Positions 23,243 through 34,888 of a stretch of DNA of 64,000 nt are shown here, one piece after another; the first letter of the stretch is position 1, and each line of letters opens with the position of its first letter. The notes beneath the pieces are model-generated. The model worked only from the letters and a program-made list of their open reading frames with translations. It ran no database searches and was not told the origin of the DNA. A program made the position numbers and the translations under genes. Location: assembly GCA_012064385.1 (NCBI GenBank), contig QRDG01001831.1:186001-250000 (forward strand), read 5' to 3'. Source of the stretch: Puccinellia tenuiflora. Lineage: Eukaryota > Streptophyta > Magnoliopsida > Poales > Poaceae.

Positions 23243-25110
23243 ATGGCTAGGGAAGAACAAGGCACCAGTTTTACCAAGCAAGAGGAGGCTCTCAAGAGGT
23301 ACATCGACGACAACTTACGCCGCTACGAGGAGCGCCACCACGCCGCACAACGTGAAAACACCGAGCGCTTCGCTCATATACAAGAAGCCCAACGCGAGAC
23401 AATGACCGCTTCGCTCAAATACAAGACGACCAACGTGAGAACAAGGCGCGTTCCATTCGCCTCGAGGAGTTGCTTCTCGAAAGACGACACCGGCACTCTT
23501 CGAGATCAAGCTCAAGGTCTTCACATCGTTCCAACGCAAGAAGCAAAGGTCCAAGTGAGATTGGTCAAGGTCAACACCACGACATGCCTCATCCACAAGC
23601 GAACTTGGACCATCACCAACACCAAGACCAACATCGTCAAGAAGCGCCTCACCCTCGAGCGAACATCGACCCTCCACAACATCAAGCTCGTCCTCGACAA
23701 GAAATTCCAATTCCAAATGTTAACTTGGATCCCCTACACCTACATGAGGACAATCGACATCATCGTCATGATCTACCTCCACATCGAGCCCGCCGAGTGC
23801 CATTGGCCGACAATCATGTTGATATTGAAGATGACGAGGATTATGTTCCAAGCCACCACCCAAGACATCGTCACCGAGACCGCCATCGCCACCATGATGA
23901 TGATGATGAGGATGATCACAAAAACCGTTTCAATCCTCCCAAGCTCGTCATTCCTAAGTTCCATGGCACCAACGACCCGGAAGACTACATTGCATGGGAA
24001 TCCAAAGTCTCCAAACTATTTCGAGTCTACAAGGTGCCGCAAGACAAACGAGTTGACCTCGCATCCCTTGAGTTTGAAGGCTATGCGCAACTATGGTGGG
24101 AACAACTCCAAGCCTCATTTGAAGACCCAATCGATACATGGAATGACATGAAGAAGGAAATGCACAAGCGCTTTGTGCCACATCATTATGCGCGCGATTT
24201 GTACAAGAAGCTACAAGAACTCAAGCAAGGTCTCAAGACGGTCGACGAGTACTACAAGGAGACGGAGTCAACTCTCTCCCGCGCACACATTGTTGAGTCC
24301 GAGGAACAATCAATGGCACGTTTCTTGAACGGCCTCACGTACCCAATAAAGAAGATAGTTGAATTCCAACCTTATGAGAACCTTGTTGAGCTAGTGCATC
24401 AAGCCATGAAGGCCGAGCGCCAAGTCGCCGAAGAACTCAAGTATGTCAAGGCCAAGTCCTTCTTCGCTACTAGAGCTTCATCATCAACACAACCCATCAC
24501 TCAAGTCCAAGCTCAAGGCGATATCAAAAGTCCTACACCGCAACCCACTACAACCTCCAAGAAGATGACGCCCTCACCCCAAGCCACCAAGTCATATATC
24601 ACTTGCTACAAGTGTGGAGGTCAAGGGCACAAGTCATTTGAGTGCAATAACAAGAAGGTGATGATCGTCAATGAAAATGGAGACTATGAGTCTATGAGTG
24701 AAGATGAGTACCACGCATTGAACAAGGTGGCCACGATGCAAAGCTTGGATGACGACGATGACTACATCTATTGTGATGGTGACCCCAACCCCACTCTAGT
24801 TGTCACTCGAGTCTTGACTACAATCAACCAAGGTGATGACGCTCAAAGATGTAACTTGTTCCAAACCAAGGCCGGCACCAACGGCAAACCAATCAAGGTA
24901 ATCATTGATGGTGGGAGTTGTCACAACTTGGCAAGCAAGGAGCTATGTGAGAAACTCAACTTGACGTACAAGAAGCACCCCAATCCTTACCATGTGCAAT
25001 GGCTTAGTGACTCCGGCACCGTGAAGATCCAACACACGGTTCAAGTATCCTTCAAGATTGGCTCTTACGAGGACACGGTGGATTGTGATGTGGTACCCAT
25101 GTCGGTTTGA
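23243..25110 (+). pseudogene. A3 gag-protease
   Basis: Starts MAREEQGTSF at 23243. A frameshift near 23405 moves the frame to the long ORF that begins at 23470. Features in order are the His/Gln-rich region (HPQANLDHHQHQDQHRQE), an Asp/His block (HHDDDDEDDHKN), the gag domain (VSKLFRVYKV, LWWEQLQ), the CCHC knuckle (CYKCGGQGHKSFEC) and the protease core VIIDGGSCHNLAS. It ends at a TGC-to-TGA change at 25108-25110, within SVCHLLLGRPW of the other copies. Confidence 0.9.
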
Positions 25111-28100
25111 CACTTACTTCTTGGCCGCCCTTGGCAATTTGACAAGGCCGCTACTCATGATGGGCGCACCAATTACTATAGCTTCAAATGGAACAATAAG
25201 ATCCTAGTGCTCCGCCCAATGACTCCAAGCCAGATTATCGCCGACAATGCCAAGACAATTGTAAGAGTGCAAGAAAAACAATCCCCTAGTGAGTTGAGTG
25301 GTGAGAGAGCGAGCCACATTCACGTGAGTGAGAGCCACAAGCCAAATATGAGTGAGAAAGGGAAAAGAGTGAGTCCCGGCGTAGTCTTGTTAGCCACCAA
25401 AAGTGAGATGAGGGAAGTGAGAGCAAACCCATCCACTTTCCACTTCGTGCTCTTATGCAAAGGAGATGGCAAAGACACTAACGACTTAACCCAAGTTCCT
25501 CCGTCTATGTTGTCTATCTTGCAGGAATTCAAAGATGTCTTTCCGGATGAGCTTCCTCAAGGACTCCCTCCCCTACGTGGAATCGAGCATCGCATCGATC
25601 TTATTCCTGGCGCCCCTCTACCCAATAGAGCGCCATACCGAACCAACCCCGAGGAGACAAAGGAGATCGAGCGCCAAATTCAAGAACTCCTCGCCAAGGG
25701 ACATGTTTGCGAAAGCTTGAGTCCGTGCGCCGTTCCGGTCATCCTCGTCCCCAAGCAAGACGACACACTCCGAATGTGCATGGATTGCCGTCCCATCAAC
25801 AATATCACGGTGAGGTATCGACACCCTATACCACGACTTGATGACATGCTAGATGAGCTTAGTGGTGCCACTATCTTCTCCAAAATTGATTTGAAAAGTG
25901 GCTATCACCAAATCCGTATGCATGAAGGAGATGAATGGAAAACCGCATTTAAAACAAAACTTGGTCTTTACGAGTGGCTTGTCATGCCCTTTGGTCTTTC
26001 CAATGCTCCTTCAACATTTATGCGTCTTATGAATCACGTCTTGCGCACTTTCATTGGCAAGTTTGTGGTTGTCTACTTTGATGATATCCTTGTTTATAGC
26101 AAATCCTTGCATGAACATGTCGACCATGTGAAGCAAGTTTTGTTGACCCTTCGTAATGCTTCGCTCTTTGCCAACCTTAAGAAATGCACCTTTTACACCG
26201 ACAAGCTTGTGTTTTTGGGTTATGTAGTTTCTTCGAAAGGGATTGAAGTTGACACTTCTAAGATTGAGGCAATCACAAATTGGCCACCGCCAACTAATCT
26301 TGCTCAACTTCGTAGCGCTCTTGGTTTGTTTGGGTTTTACCGTCGCTTTGTGAAAGATTTTAGCACAATTGCTTGCCCCTTGAATGAGCTTAATACCCTT
26401 CATTTGGGGCAATGCTCAAGAATCGGCTTTCAATGAACTCAAAAAGAGATTGACCGAAGCTCCTTTACTTGCTTTGCCGGATTTCTCCAAAACTTTCGAA
26501 CTTGAGTGTGACGCTAGTGGCCTTGGCATCGGTGGCGTCCTCATGCAATGTGGCCGTTTCGTTGCCTATTATAGCGAAAAACTTGACGGTGCTCGCCTAA
26601 ACTACCCAATCTACGACAAGGAACTCTATGCCTTAGTCCGTGTTTTGGAAGTATGGCAACACTACCTTTGGCCAAAAGAGTTTGTTATCCATTCCGATCA
26701 TGAATCATTGAAATATTTGAAAACCCAAGCCAAATTGAACAAAAGGCATGCCAAATGGGTTGAGTTCATCGAGTCTTTTCCCTATGTGGTGAAGTACAAG
26801 AAAGGCAAGGACAATATAGTCACGGATGCTCTTTCCCGCAAGATGATTTTGCTCACCCAACTTGAAATCAACGTTTTGGGCCTTGATGACCTTAAAGAAC
26901 TCTATGCTTCCGATCCTTTCTTTGGTCCTATCTTTACAAAGTGCACAATTGACAAAGGATGCGATGATTTCTACTTGCACAAGGGTTTCTTGTTTAAGGC
27001 TAACAAACTATGCATTCCCGAGTCCTCGCTCCGTTTGTTGCTTTTACAGGAATCACATAGTGGGGGCCTCATGGGACACTTTGGACGTGACAAGACACTC
27101 GCCATGCTATCTACACACTACTTTTGGCCACGGATGACACGTGATGTGGAGCGCTTGGTGCGTCGTTGCCCAACTTGCCTCAAAGCTAAGTCCACGTTGA
27201 ACTCTCATGGTCTTTATATGCCTCTACCAATACCACACACACCTTGGTCCGACATTAGCATGGATTTCGTCTTAGGATTACCTCGCACAAAGAATGGCAA
27301 AGATTCAATATTTGTTGTTGTCGATCGCTTCTCTAAAATGGCACACTTTATTCCTTGCAATAAGACTAACGATGCTTCACACATTGCAACTTTGTTCTTT
27401 AGGGAAATCATTCGTCTACATGGAGTGCCGAAGACCATTGTTTCGGACCGCGATGTCAAGTTCACAAGCTACTTTCAGAAGGCATTGATGGCAAAGCTAG
27501 GAGTCAAGCTCCTCTTCTCCACCGCTTACCACCCACAAACCGATGGCCAAACCGAGGTGGTGAATCGAAGCTTATCAACTCTCCTTCGCGCATTAATCAA
27601 GCCAAACATCAAAGGTTGGGAGGAATGCATACCGCACGCCGAGTTCGCCTACAACCGTGCCTCCCACCGGGCGACCAAGCGAAGCCCGTTCGAGGTTGTC
27701 TATGGGTTCAACCCCAACACCGCCCTAGACATCCTCCCACTCCCTCTACACGAGCGCACCGACATTGACGTCGACGAGAGAGCCGACTACATGAAGTCAT
27801 TACATGAGTCAACTCGAGCAACTCTAGAGGACCACACCAAGCGCCAAGCTACCAAGATCAACAAGTTGAAGAAGCCCATGATATTCGAAGAAGGAGATCT
27901 TGTGTGGCTACACCTCCGCAAGGACCGTTTTCCAGATGAAAGAAAATCCAAGCTTGCTCCTCGTGGTCACGGGCCTTTCAAAGTGCTCAAGCGCATCAAC
28001 GACAACGCCTACAAGATCGATATCCCAACCTCCAAGTACTTGGTGCATGACACGTTCAACGTCGCCGACCTATCCCCTTTCCACGGAGATGCAAGCGTTC

Positions 28101-28450
28101 AAGAGGATGACGAGTCGAAGACGACTCTTTCCGAAGGGGGGGGAGATGATGTAGCCCCACATGTGGACAACACCATGGACACCATGCCGATTGGCCCAAT
28201 GACAAGATCAAAAGTCAAGGCTCTTCATGAAAAGATGACCTCGCTCCTCTCGATGTGTGATCTCAACCTCCCTTTGAATGGTTTGCTACTTCATGCCGGT
28301 ACCTTGTGCATACTCAGGATCCAACCGGATGATGACCCACAATGGAGTCGAGAAGAGGTCCAAGATGATGGAGAAGGTGGCCAAGAGAAGACCCCAAAGG
28401 ATGGACAACGAGAAGAAGAAGGAGGCGAAGACTGCCAGACCGGCCATTAG
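25111..28450 (+). pseudogene. A3 pol (RT-RNase H-integrase-CR tail)
   Basis: Two open blocks. The first runs to 26436 and carries the protease tail and RT (YFDD at 26074-26085); the second, 26384-28450, carries RNase H, integrase and the tail. They are out of frame because about 11 bases of NELTEKNVPFIWG coding are missing near 26393. The second block crosses an 8-G polypurine tract in frame (SEGGGDDVAPHVDN), enters the 3' LTR and codes the CR motif (GPMTRSKVKALHEK). It stops at 28448-28450 at the edge of the GGCCGG array. Confidence 0.9.
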
Positions 28451-29447
28451 GCCGGCATAGGCCGGCCCCCAGGCCGGCACCCCTCCAGTACTGGCTGGCC
28501 TCCCAGCCGGCCTAGGCCGGACCCCAGGTCGGCCACCCTGCCGAGACCGCCGGCCTCCCAGCCGGCCCAGGCTGGTCTCCAGGCCGGCCACCCACCAGAG
28601 GCCACCGGCCTCCCATCCGGCCTGGGCCGGCCCCCAGGCCGGAGCTCCACCTGCGCCAGCCGCAGCCCCATGCGCCTGCCGGCCTCCAGGCCGGCCTAGG
28701 CTGGGGGCCGGCCACCTGTCTGAACCCGCCGGCCTCCAGGCCGGCCCCCAGGCCGGTTCCCCACCTTTCTGGCCAGATTTGTACTAAGACTATAAATAGC
28801 TTTCCCCTTTCCCCATTTTAGGGTTAGACTGAATTTGAGACTTGTGTGAGCTATGCTCCTCCTCCCTCGTAGCTAGGGTGCCTTGTTGACGTAGATCTTG
28901 TTGTTGCTACTCTTTCACTGCGGTGTCTCTAGTAGTGCAAACCAATCTTTCACTGCGGTGATTCTATTGGATCGGTGGACCGGCCGGTAAGAACAATCGG
29001 TTTCAACAAGAGTAAGTTTGGCTTTGATTCTTCGATCCAATTGGGTGGAGTTCTCAGCAGGATTTGCTAGTTATCCTTTCCCCATTTTAGGGTTAGACTG
29101 AATTTGAGACTTGTGTGAGCTATGCTCCTCCTCCCTCGTAGCTAGGGTGCCTTGTTGACGTAGATCTTGTTGTTGCTACTCTTTCACTGCGGTGTCTCTA
29201 GTAGTGCAAACCAATCTTTCACTGCGGTGATTCTATTGGATCGGTGGACCGGCCGGTAAGAACAATCGGTTTCAACAAGAGTAAGTTTGGCTTTGATTCT
29301 TCGATCCAATTGGGTGGAGTTCTCAGCAGGATTTGCTAGTTATCCTTGTGTTTTGCCCACGAATCTCCCTCGCTACCCCTCCGTGTTCTTCGTGTTCACC
29401 CCCTTTTCCACTCAAAATCCGTGAAGATTGGGCCTAGCCCTACATCA
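28147..29447 (+). repeat. A3 3' LTR (1301 bp, internally duplicated)
   Basis: Same ends as the 5' LTR. The GGCCGG array (28438-28758) is longer than in the 5' copy. TATA box at 28791-28798. The R/U5 segment from 28811 is repeated in tandem from 29080 (period 269 bp). Both repeat units lack the same short block AGGCTACC...GTTTGTTG that the 5' LTR has. Confidence 0.93.
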
Positions 29448-30660
29448 AGTTGACCTCGCATCCATCGAGTTCGAAAGCTATGCGCAACTATGGTGGGAAC
29501 AACTCCAAGCATCCTTTGAAGACCCAATCGACACATAGAATGACATGAAGAAGGAAATGCACAAACGTTTTGTGCCACATCATTATGCGCGCGATTTGTA
29601 CAAGAAGCTACAAGAACTCAAGCAAGGTCTCAAGACGGTCGACGAGTACTACAAGGAGATGGAGTCCACTCTCTCCCGCGCACACATTGTAGAGTCCGAG
29701 GAACAATCAATGGCACGTTTCTTGAACGGCCTCACGTACCCCATCAAGAAGATAGTGGAATTCCAACCTTATGAGAACCTTGTTGAGCTCGTTCATCAAG
29801 CCATGAAGGCCGAGCGCCAAGTCGCCGATGAGCTCAAGTATGTCAAGGCCAAGTCCTTCTTCGCCACTAGAGCTTCATCATCAACACAACCCATGACTCA
29901 AGTCCAAGCTCAAGGCAATGCCAAAAGTTCTACACCGCAACCCACTACCACGTCCAAGAAGACGACGCCCTCACCACAAGCCGCCAAGTCATATATCACT
30001 TGCTACAAGTGTGGAGGTCAAGGGCACAAGTCATTTGAGTGCACCAACAAGAAGGTGATGATCATCAATGACAATGGAGACTATGAGTCTATGAGTGAAG
30101 ATGAGTACCACGCATTGAACAAGGTGGCCACGATGCAAAGCTTGGATGACGTCGATGACTACATCTATTGTGATGGTGACCCCAACCCCACTCTAGTTGT
30201 CACTCGAGTCTTGACTACAATCAACCAAGGTGATGACGCTCAAAGATGCAACTTGTTCCAAACCAAGGCCGGCATCAACGGCAAATCAATCAAGGTAATC
30301 ATTGATGGTGGGAGTTGTCACAACTTGGCAAGCAAGGAGCTATGTGAGAAACTCAACTTGACGTACAAGAAGCACCCCAATACTTACCATGTGCAATGGC
30401 TTAGTGACTCCGGCACCGTGAAGATCCAACACACGGTTCAAGTATCCTTCAAGATTGGCTCTTACGAGGACACGGTGAATTCTGATGTGGTACCAATGTC
30501 GGTTTGCCACTTAATTCTTGGCCGCCCTTGGCAATTTGACAAGGCCGCTACTCATGATGGGCGCACCAACTACTATAGCTTCAAATGGAACAATAAGATC
30601 CTAGTGCTCCGCCCAATGACTCAAGCCAAATCATCGCCGACAATGCCAAGACAATTGTAA
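29448..30660 (+). pseudogene. A2 gag (rest)-protease
   Basis: Resumes at the second AGTTG and continues the gag domain (ACCTCGCATCC...). TGG-to-TAG at 29536-29538 interrupts it. The frame from 29545 carries the CCHC knuckle and the protease core IIDGGSCHNLAS to LVLRPMT, where a 1-base loss near 30620 ends it at 30660. The linker to pol is further broken by the hAT MITE. Confidence 0.88.
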
Positions 30661-30701
30661 GAGCACAAGAAAAACAATCCCCTAGTGAGTTGAGTGGTGA
30701 G

Positions 30702-30988
30702 CAGGGTTTGGGTAACCGGGCGGGATTTCCAGTTACCGGTTGGTAACCGCAAATCCCGAGCACCCCCGGGAAATCATCATACCAGATAAAAAATCCCGAA
30801 TTTTTTTAAAATTTTGAATTTGAATGTATTTTAACCAAAAAATACCGAAATTTAACCAATTTTTTTGAATTTCCAAATTTCGGTTTTCAAATTCATCCGG
30901 TAACCGGTCGGGATTTTCCGGTAACCGCGGTAACCGGAAATCCCGACCCCCCTCGGGATTTTTTTTACATCCGGTATCCAAAACCTTG
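30702..30988 (+). mobile_element. hAT-type MITE (287 bp)
   Basis: Inserted between the protease and RT of A2. Ends are CAGGGTTTGGGTAACCGG and, in complement, CAAGGTTTTGGATACCGG. The 8-bp duplication GTGGTGAG lies at 30694-30701 and 30989-30996. The empty site is visible in A3 near 25303 (GAGTGGTGAGAGAGCG). The interior is AT-rich with GGTAACCGG/CCGGTTACC repeats. No coding capacity. The strand is arbitrary. Confidence 0.93.
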
Positions 30989-31014
30989 GTGGTGAGAGAG
31001 CGAACCACATTCAC

Positions 31015-34000
31015 GTGAGTGAGAGCCACAAGCCAAATATGAGTGAGAAAGGGAAAAGAGTGAGTCCCGGCGTAGTCTTGTTAGCCACCAAAAGTGAGAT
31101 GAGAGAAGTGAGAGCAAACCCATCCACTTTCCACTTCGTGCTCTTATGCAAAGGAGATGGCAAAGACACTAACGACTTAACCCAAGTTCCTTCGTCTATG
31201 TTATCTATTTTGCAGGAATTCAAAGATGTCTTTCCGGATGAGCTACCTCAAGGACTTCCTCCCCTCCGTGGAATCGAGCATCGCATCGACCTCATTCCCG
31301 GCGCCCCTCTACCCAATAGAGCGCCATACCGCACCAACCCCGAGGAGACAAAGGAGATCGAGCGCCAAATTCAAGAACTCCTCGCCAAGGGACATGTTCA
31401 TGAAAGCTTGAGTCTGTGCGCCGTTCCGGTCATCCTCGTCCCCAAGCAAGACGACACACTCCGAATGTGCATGGATTGCCGTCCCATCAACAATATCACG
31501 GTGAGGTATCGACATCCTATCCCACGACTTGATGACATGCTAGATGAGCTTAGTAGTGCCACTATCTTCTCCAAAATTGATTTGAAAAGTGGCTATCACC
31601 AAATCTGTATGCATGAAGGAGATGAATGGAAAACCGCATTTAAAACAAAACTTAGTCTTTACGAGTGGCTTGTCATGCCCTTTGGTCTTTCCAATGCTCT
31701 TTCAACATTTATGCGTCTTATGAATCACGTCTTGCACACTTTCATTGGCAAGTTTGTGGTTGTCTACTTTGATGATATCCTTGTTTATAGCAAATCCTTG
31801 CATGAACATGTCGACAATGTGAAGCAAGTTTTGTTGGCCCTTCGTAATGCTTCGCTTTTTGCCAACCTCAAGAAATGCACCTTTTGCACCGACAAGCTTG
31901 TGTTTTTGGGTTATGTGGTTTCTTCAAAAGGGATTGAAGTTGACACCTCTAAGGTTGACGCAATCACAAATTGTCCACCGCCAACTAATCTTGCTCAACT
32001 TCGTAGCGCTCTTGGTTTGTTTGGGTTTTACCGTCGCTTTGTGAAAGATTTTAGAACAATTGCTTGCCCCTTGAATGAGCTTACCGAAAAGAATGTACCC
32101 TTCATTTGGGGCAATGCTCAAGAATCGGCTTTCAATGAACTCAAGAAGAGATTGACTGAAGCTCCTTTACTTGCTTTGTCGGATTTCTCCAAAACTTTCG
32201 AACTTGAGTGTGACGCTAGTGGCCTTGGCATCGGTGGCGTCCTCATGCAATGTGGCCGTCCCGTTGCCTATTATAGCGAAAAACTTGATGGTGCTCGCCT
32301 AAACTACCCAATCTACGACAAGGAACTCTATGCCTTAGTACGTGTTTTGGAAGTATGGCAACACTACCTTTGGCCAAAAGAGTTTGTTATCCATTCCGAT
32401 CATGAATCTTTGAAATATTTGAAAACCCAAGCCAATTTGAACAAAAGGCATGCCAAATGGGTTGAATTCATCGAGTCTTTTCCCTATGTGGTGAAGTACA
32501 AAAAAGGCAAGGACAATATAGTTGCGGATGCTCTTTCCCGCAAGATGATCTTACTCACCCAACTTGAAATCAACGTTTTGGGTCTTGATGACCTTAAAGA
32601 ACTCTATGCTTCCGATTCTTTCTTTGGTCCTATCTTTACCAAGTGCACAATTGACAAAGGATGCGATGATTTCTACTTGCACAAGGGTTTCTTGTTTAAG
32701 GCTAACAAACTATGCATTCCCGAGTCCTCGCTCCGTTTGTTGCTTTTACAGGAATCACATAGTGGCGGCCTCATGGGACACTTTGGACGTGACAAGACAC
32801 TCGCCATGCTATCTACACACTACTTTTGGCCACGGATGACACGTGATGTGGAGCGCTTGGTGCGCCGTTGCCCAACTTGCCTCAAAGCTAAGTCCACGTT
32901 GAACTCTCATGGTCTTTATATGCCTCTACCAATACCACACACACCTTGGTCCGACATTAGCATGGATTTCGTCTTAGGATTACCTCGAACAAAAAATGGC
33001 AAAGATTCAATATTTGTTGTTGTCGATCACTTCTCTAAAATGGCACACTTTATTCCTTGCAATAAGACCAACGATGCTTCACACATTGCAACTTTGTTCT
33101 TTAGGGAAATCGTTCACCTACATGGAGTGCCGAAGACCATTGTTTCGGACCGCGATGTCAAGTTCACAAGCTACTTTTGGAAGGCATTGATGGCAAATCT
33201 AGGAGTCAAGCTCCTCTTCTCCACCGCTTACCACCCACAAACCGATGGCCAAACCGAGGTGGTGAATCGAAGCTTATCAACTCTCCTTCGGGCATTAATC
33301 AAGCCAAACATCAAAGGTTGGGAGGAATGCATACCGCATGCCGAGTTCGCCTACAACCGTGCCTCCCACCGGGCGACCAAGCGAAGCCCGTTCGAGGTTG
33401 TCTATGGGTTCAACCCCAACACCGCCCTAGACATCCTCCCACTCCCTCTACACGAGCGCACCGACATGGACGTCGACAAGAGAGCCGACTACATGAAGTC
33501 ATTACATGAGTCAACTCGAGCAACTCTAGAGGAGCACACCAAGCGCCAAGCTACCAAGATCAACAAGTTGAAGAAGCCCATGACATTCGAAGAAGGAGAT
33601 CATGTGTGGCTACACCTCCGCAAGGACCGTTTTCCAGATGAAAGAAAATCCAAGCTTGCTCCTCGCGGTGACGGGCCTTTCAAAGTGCTCAAGCGCATCA
33701 ACGACAACGCCTACAAGATCGATATCCCAACCTCCAAGTACTTGGTGCATGACACGTTCAACGTCGCCGACCTATCCCCTTTCCACGGAGATGCAAGCGT
33801 TCAAGAGGATGACGAGTCGAAGACGACTCTTTCCGAAGGGGGGGGGGGAGATGATGTAGCCCCACATGTGGACAACACCATGGACACCACGCCGATTGGC
33901 CAAATGACAAGATCAAGAGTAAAGGCTCTTCATGAAAAGGTGACCTCGCTCCTCTCGATGTGTGATCTCGACCTCCCTTTGAATGGTTTGCTACTTCATG

Positions 34001-34116
34001 CCGGTACCTTGTGCATACTCAGGATCCAACCGGATGATGTCCCACAATGGAGTCGAGAAGAGGTCCAAGATGATGGAGAAGGTGACCAAGAGAAGGCCCC
34101 AAGAGATGGACAATGA
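31015..34116 (+). CDS. A2 RT-RNase H-integrase-CR tail, open frame
   Basis: Open frame of 1033 codons; the Met at 31015 (MSESHKPN) is just the first Met after the MITE. Domains: RT residues about 50-330 (PIPRLDDMLDELS, YFDD at 31765-31776), RNase H (ECDASGLGIGGVL, YDKELYALVRVLEVW), integrase finger (HSGGLMGHFG ... CPTCLKAKS), DDE core (DFVLGLPRTKNGKDS, SDRDVKFTSYFW, TDGQTEVVNR), GPY/F-like segment, and the CR motif read through an 11-G tract into the 3' LTR. Conserved-site changes such as HQICMHEG and VVDHFSK suggest decay. The real polyprotein would start in gag. Confidence 0.9.
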   Translation: MSESHKPNMSEKGKRVSPGVVLLATKSEMREVRANPSTFHFVLLCKGDGKDTNDLTQVPSSMLSILQEFKDVFPDELPQGLPPLRGIEHRIDLIPGAPLPNRAPYRTNPEETKEIERQIQELLAKGHVHESLSLCAVPVILVPKQDDTLRMCMDCRPINNITVRYRHPIPRLDDMLDELSSATIFSKIDLKSGYHQICMHEGDEWKTAFKTKLSLYEWLVMPFGLSNALSTFMRLMNHVLHTFIGKFVVVYFDDILVYSKSLHEHVDNVKQVLLALRNASLFANLKKCTFCTDKLVFLGYVVSSKGIEVDTSKVDAITNCPPPTNLAQLRSALGLFGFYRRFVKDFRTIACPLNELTEKNVPFIWGNAQESAFNELKKRLTEAPLLALSDFSKTFELECDASGLGIGGVLMQCGRPVAYYSEKLDGARLNYPIYDKELYALVRVLEVWQHYLWPKEFVIHSDHESLKYLKTQANLNKRHAKWVEFIESFPYVVKYKKGKDNIVADALSRKMILLTQLEINVLGLDDLKELYASDSFFGPIFTKCTIDKGCDDFYLHKGFLFKANKLCIPESSLRLLLLQESHSGGLMGHFGRDKTLAMLSTHYFWPRMTRDVERLVRRCPTCLKAKSTLNSHGLYMPLPIPHTPWSDISMDFVLGLPRTKNGKDSIFVVVDHFSKMAHFIPCNKTNDASHIATLFFREIVHLHGVPKTIVSDRDVKFTSYFWKALMANLGVKLLFSTAYHPQTDGQTEVVNRSLSTLLRALIKPNIKGWEECIPHAEFAYNRASHRATKRSPFEVVYGFNPNTALDILPLPLHERTDMDVDKRADYMKSLHESTRATLEEHTKRQATKINKLKKPMTFEEGDHVWLHLRKDRFPDERKSKLAPRGDGPFKVLKRINDNAYKIDIPTSKYLVHDTFNVADLSPFHGDASVQEDDESKTTLSEGGGGDDVAPHVDNTMDTTPIGQMTRSRVKALHEKVTSLLSMCDLDLPLNGLLLHAGTLCILRIQPDDVPQWSREEVQDDGEGDQEKAPRDGQ

Positions 34117-34888
34117 GAAGAAGAAGGAGGCGAAGATAGGCAGACCGGCCTCCAGCCCGGCCTAGGCCGGCCCCCAGGCCGGCACCCCTCCAGTGCTGGC
34201 CTGCCTCCCAGCCGGCCTAGGCCGGACCCCAGGCCGGCCACCCTGCCGAGACCGCCGGCCTCCCAGCCGGCCCGGGCCGGTCTCCAGGTCGGCCACCCAC
34301 CAGAGGCCACCGGCCTCCCAGCCGGCCTGGGCCGGCCCCCAGGCCGGAGCCCCCCCTGCGCCAGCCGCAGCCGCCTGCTCCTGCCGGCCACCCGACAGCA
34401 CCCGTCGGCCTCCAGGCCGGGCCAGGCCGGCCCCCAGGCCGATTCCCCACCTTCCTGCCCTGTTTTGTACTAAGACTATAAATAGCTTTCCCCTTTCTCC
34501 ATTCTAGGGTCAGACTGAATTTGAGACTTGTGTGAGCTATGCTCCTCCTCCCTCGTAGCTAGGGTGCCTCGTTGAGGTAGATCTTGTTGTTGCTACTCTT
34601 TCACTACGGTGTCTCTAGTAGTGCAAACCAATCTTTCACTGCGGTGATTCTATTGGATCGGTGGACCGGCCGGTAAGAGCAATCGGTTTCAACAAGAGTA
34701 AGTTTGGCTTTGATTCTTCGATCCAAAGGCTGCCTTTTTGAGGGTTTGTTGTTGGGTGGAGTTCTCAGCAGGATTTGGTAGTTATCCTTGTGTTTTGCCC
34801 ATGAATCTCCCTCGCTAACCCTCCGTGTTCTTCGTGTTCATCCCCGTTTCCCCTCAAATCCGTGAAGATCGGGCCTAGCCCTACATCA
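33852..34888 (+). repeat. A2 3' LTR (1037 bp)
   Basis: TGATGTAG to CTACATCA. It contains the CR-motif coding stretch, a GGCCGG array (34144-34443), a TATA box at 34477-34484 and R/U5. It is followed by C LTR sequence (TGCTGGTAACTTG), and the expected target duplication is TGCTG. Confidence 0.93.

Larger units (their letters stand above)
21111..29447 (+). mobile_element. Ty3/gypsy element A3 (family A), both LTRs present
   Basis: The only element in the window with both LTRs, a primer-binding site, gag, pol and a perfect target duplication (AGTTG) all visible. It is inserted in the gag of its relative A2. Coding lesions are a gag frameshift near 23405, a nonsense codon at 25108-25110 and a deletion near 26393 at the RT/RNase H boundary. 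The LTRs differ in length (1028 and 1301 bp), mainly through a 269-bp duplication in the 3' copy. Confidence 0.95.
18312..34888 (+). mobile_element. Ty3/gypsy element A2 (family A), interrupted by A3, D and a MITE
   Basis: A2 proper is 18312-21110 plus 29448-34888. Its 5' LTR is reduced to about 34 bp; the primer-binding site, leader, gag, pol and a full 3' LTR remain. The A3 element splits gag with a 5-bp duplication AGTTG (21106-21110 and 29448-29452). After the 3' LTR (ends 34888) the sequence is the interior of a C LTR, so A2 was inserted in that LTR. A deletion then removed its left flank. Confidence 0.92.
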
